Below, piece by piece: positions 61,706-64,000 of a DNA stretch of 64,000 nucleotides. This DNA is from Veronia pacifica (lineage in GTDB: Bacteria > Pseudomonadota > Gammaproteobacteria > Enterobacterales > Vibrionaceae). The notes beneath the pieces are model-generated. The model had not been told where the DNA came from, searched no databases, and saw only the letters and a program-made list of their open reading frames with translations. Within the stretch, counting starts at the first letter, position 1; the number at the start of each line of letters is the position of its first letter. Location of the stretch: the NCBI RefSeq assembly GCF_001707825.1, contig NZ_LYBM01000003.1, positions 82,354 through 146,353 of the forward strand, written 5' to 3'. A program made the translations under genes and the position numbers.

Positions 61706-62587
61706 GTGAAGGTTATCAATGGTCGGGAAATCTCTGACACTTTGATTGAAGAAATCGGTCAGGAAATCGCGACAAGAATGGAGCAAGGCTATCAACGTCC
61801 CAGCCTCGCTGTCGTCTTGGTGGGCGACGATCCTGCCAGTGCCATTTATGTTCGCAACAAAATCCGCAGCGCAGAGAAAGCGGGCGTCTCATCGGTTGTG
61901 AAGCGGCTGGAACAAGACTGCACGCAACAGGAATTGGATGATGTGGTGACTGAGCTCAACGCACGTGAAGACGTTCATGGCATACTGGTTCAGCTACCGT
62001 TACCGCGTCACCTTTCTGAGGGTCGCATTCTCAACCTGATCGCTCCAGACAAAGATGTCGATGGTTTCCACCCTATCAACGCAGGCTTATTGGCCTCGGG
62101 ACAAGCTAAGCTTATTCCATGCACACCATTGGGCTGTCTTGAAATTCTCCAGAGAGAATTTGGCGACCTAGCGGGTAAACATGCCGTGGTCATAGGCCGC
62201 TCAAACATTGTCGGAAAGCCGATGGCGAGTCTGCTGCTTCAGGCAGACTGCACAGTAAGCATTGTCCATTCAAAGTCTGTCGCTGCAGATAGGTTGTGTC
62301 AGCAGGCCGATATTTTAGTGGTCGCTGCTGGGGTTCCCGAGCTGGTTACCGATGAGTGGGTAAAACCCGGTGCAGTGGTTATTGATGTAGGAATCAATGC
62401 CACCGAAAAGGGCGGCAAACGCAAATTAGTCGGTGACGTAAATTTTTATGATGTCGCGGAAAAATGCCGGGCAATCACACCCGTACCCGGTGGCGTGGGG
62501 CCAATGACGATCGCCAGTCTGATCAAAAATACGCTGGTCGCAGCAAAGCAACTGGACTCAGAGCAGCAAGCTATGGGATTGCGCTAG
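61706..62587 (+). CDS. folD: Methylene-THF dehydrogenase / methenyl-THF cyclohydrolase
   Basis: The 293-residue protein has YVRNKIRSAEKAGV (cyclohydrolase Lys region), VQLPLPRHL, PDKDVDGFHPINAG, VIGRSNIVGKPMASLL and TPVPGGVGPMTIASLIKNT, all typical of FolD. It oxidises 5,10-methylene-THF to 10-formyl-THF. Here it is probably a dedicated copy for sarcosine breakdown, encoded with purU and soxB. Confidence 0.95.
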   Translation: MKVINGREISDTLIEEIGQEIATRMEQGYQRPSLAVVLVGDDPASAIYVRNKIRSAEKAGVSSVVKRLEQDCTQQELDDVVTELNAREDVHGILVQLPLPRHLSEGRILNLIAPDKDVDGFHPINAGLLASGQAKLIPCTPLGCLEILQREFGDLAGKHAVVIGRSNIVGKPMASLLLQADCTVSIVHSKSVAADRLCQQADILVVAAGVPELVTDEWVKPGAVVIDVGINATEKGGKRKLVGDVNFYDVAEKCRAITPVPGGVGPMTIASLIKNTLVAAKQLDSEQQAMGLR

Positions 62588-62619
62588 CAAGGCGGAATAC
62601 GTTAACAAGAGGAAGTCAC

Positions 62620-63867
62620 GTGCCTTTTTCACTTTTAAAATATGGTCTGACTAACGACTACCCCTTTGAGAAAGACTGGGATTTGCCCGTGCCCAGTGAC
62701 CTGAAACGCCATTACGATGTCGTGATTATCGGCGGCGGCGGCCATGGCGTTGCAACGGCATATTATCTCGCTAAATATCATGGGGTCACCAATATTGCAG
62801 TGCTTGAAAAGGGGTACTTGGGCGGAGGGAATACCGCAAGAAACACCGCCGTCATTCGCTCAAATTACCTGACCCCGGAGGGCGTTAGGTTCTATAGCGA
62901 GTCAGTCAAACTGTTCAGGGAGCTGTCGAACGAATTCGACTTCAACATCATGTATTCGTCACGCGGGCAGTTAACGCTAGCCCACACAGACGCCACCATT
63001 CGCTCCTTCCGTCAACGCGCCGAGGTGAACAAACATTTCGGCGGTCGCACAGAACTCATCGACCCACAACAAATCCGGGAGTTAGTCCCCACTCTTAACA
63101 TGAACCCTGCTGACCTTCCCGTTCTTGCTGGCCTATGGCATATCGACGGGGCAACAGCCAGGCACGATGCGGTAGCCTGGGGCTACGCCAAAGGCGCGAC
63201 AAAACGTGGCGTGGAGCTTCATCAGCTCACCGAAGTGACAGGGATAAATACCGAAAACGGGAAGGTGGTCTCGGTTGATACTAATCGCGGCTCCGTTGGG
63301 TGTGGTTGCGTGGTTCAGGCAGTCGCAGGGCACAGCTCTGTTGTCGCCGCGATGGCAGGGTTCAGAATGCCGCTGACAAGTTATCCGCTGCAAGCCATGG
63401 TGACCACGCCGGTTAAGCCGTTCCTCGATCCCTTGGTCAGCTCCTCTGCATTGCACTGTTATGTGCAGCAAACAGGACGGGGAGAAATTGTGTTTGGTGG
63501 CGGATCCGACCCCTACCCGCTGTATAACACCCGTTCGACGCTTGAACTGAAAGAAAGCCTGATTGCCAGTGCGATAGAGATGTTCCCGTTCATGGCTAAC
63601 TTCAAACTGCTGCGCCAATGGGCTGGAACGACGGACATGACAACCGACTACAGCCCAGTCATGGGGCTGAGCCCGGTAGATAACTATTACCTCGATGCGG
63701 GCTGGGGAACATGGGGCTTCAAAGCTACCCCAATATGTGGAAAGACCATGGCAGAACTTGTGGCATCTGGTGGGAAAGTGCCGGAGTTAATCGCGCCCTT
63801 CTCAATGGACAGGTTTGATGCTTTCCGTCAGGTAAACGAAATGGGGGCTACGGCCGCAAGTCACTAG
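62620..63867 (+). CDS. soxB: Sarcosine oxidase beta subunit
   Basis: The 415-residue protein has the FAD-binding YDVVIIGGGGHGVATAYYLA, the GGGNTARNTAVIRSNYLTPEG stretch and a C-terminal GWGTWGFKATPICGKTMAEL, as in heterotetrameric sarcosine oxidase SoxB. GTG start at 62620 with GAGGAAG upstream. It catalyses the oxidation of sarcosine to glycine while transferring the methyl group to THF. soxD follows; soxA and soxG are expected beyond the window. Confidence 0.92.
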   Translation: MPFSLLKYGLTNDYPFEKDWDLPVPSDLKRHYDVVIIGGGGHGVATAYYLAKYHGVTNIAVLEKGYLGGGNTARNTAVIRSNYLTPEGVRFYSESVKLFRELSNEFDFNIMYSSRGQLTLAHTDATIRSFRQRAEVNKHFGGRTELIDPQQIRELVPTLNMNPADLPVLAGLWHIDGATARHDAVAWGYAKGATKRGVELHQLTEVTGINTENGKVVSVDTNRGSVGCGCVVQAVAGHSSVVAAMAGFRMPLTSYPLQAMVTTPVKPFLDPLVSSSALHCYVQQTGRGEIVFGGGSDPYPLYNTRSTLELKESLIASAIEMFPFMANFKLLRQWAGTTDMTTDYSPVMGLSPVDNYYLDAGWGTWGFKATPICGKTMAELVASGGKVPELIAPFSMDRFDAFRQVNEMGATAASH

Positions 63868-63877
63868 GAGAACTGTC

Positions 63878-64000
63878 ATGAAAGTTATGCCATGCCCCTT
63901 AAATGGTCCGAGAAACATCAATGAATTTGTCTATGGCGGTGAAGTCAAAGCGATGCCTGATCACCGCAATTGTTCCGATAAAGAGTGGGCTGAATACGTC
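63878..64000 (+). CDS. soxD: Sarcosine oxidase delta subunit (partial, runs off the window)
   Basis: The first 41 residues (MKVMPCPLNGPRNINEFVYGG...) match the N-terminus of SoxD, which has a zinc-binding site. AGGAG precedes the ATG, ten bases after soxB. The remainder is beyond the window. Confidence 0.85.
   Translation, partial: MKVMPCPLNGPRNINEFVYGGEVKAMPDHRNCSDKEWAEYV

Overview
The window looks like a chromosomal segment of a marine gammaproteobacterium, most likely Vibrionaceae or a close relative (Vibrio, Photobacterium, Grimontia and Enterovibrio are candidates). This rests on general gene content: a multidomain secreted chitinase, a PTS-EIIC/EAL fusion, glgC-glgA, folM-folX, lplA, and a sarcosine oxidase/folate module. 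The genus cannot be fixed from sequence reading alone.

Left part (1-34 kb) is ordinary chromosome in short operons: a TetR regulator, a chitin-binding GH18 chitinase, a PTS-EIIC/EAL protein beside a PilZ-like protein (c-di-GMP), a lone ABC-type ATPase, an M14-like amidase/carboxypeptidase, an AKR-GNAT-GNAT operon, and a TolC-HlyD-ABC2-ABC2 export operon. The HlyD gene of that operon carries a -1 frameshift. Then come lplA, pxpA, two SDR genes, folM-folX, glgC-glgA, an M20 amidohydrolase, a DAHP synthase with a TyrR-box-like site, and several unknown small proteins. Three small genes too short for ordinary gene calling are supported by strong ribosome binding sites (8653-8751, 8962-9096, 32737-32814).

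Middle-right part (35-59 kb) is a complete type III secretion (T3SS) core. The minus-strand arm carries, in transcription order, an ECF sigma factor, a DUF1521-type protein with a GDPH self-cleavage motif, HrpF- and HrpG-like small proteins, another small protein, the secretin SctC, a small HrpT-like lipoprotein, SctW, SctV, and a degenerate enhancer-binding-protein-like regulator. The plus-strand arm carries SctD-N-O-P-Q-R-S-T-U, then two small Gly/Asn/Gln-rich proteins, SctI, SctJ, SctK and SctL. Gene neighbourhoods (pilin-like gene(s)-sctI-sctJ-sctK-sctL; hrpF-hrpG-sctC-hrpT; an HrpL-sized ECF sigma; an HrpS-sized AAA/Fis protein) match the Hrc-Hrp1 type of Pseudomonas syringae and Erwinia rather than the Ysc or SPI types usual in vibrios. 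A hrp-box-like promoter (GGAACC-N15-GCACACA) lies upstream of the pilin-like genes. No recognisable translocon genes are present. The most interesting genes are the DUF1521 protein and the two glycine-rich proteins, one of which shares a GFGGYGG..GQ motif with the DUF1521 C-terminus.

Right end (59.5-64 kb): a tRNA-Gly(TCC) lies just beyond the T3SS. An IclR regulator follows, divergent from purU-folD-soxB-soxD, which together would oxidise sarcosine and pass its one-carbon unit through tetrahydrofolate to formate. soxD runs off the window.
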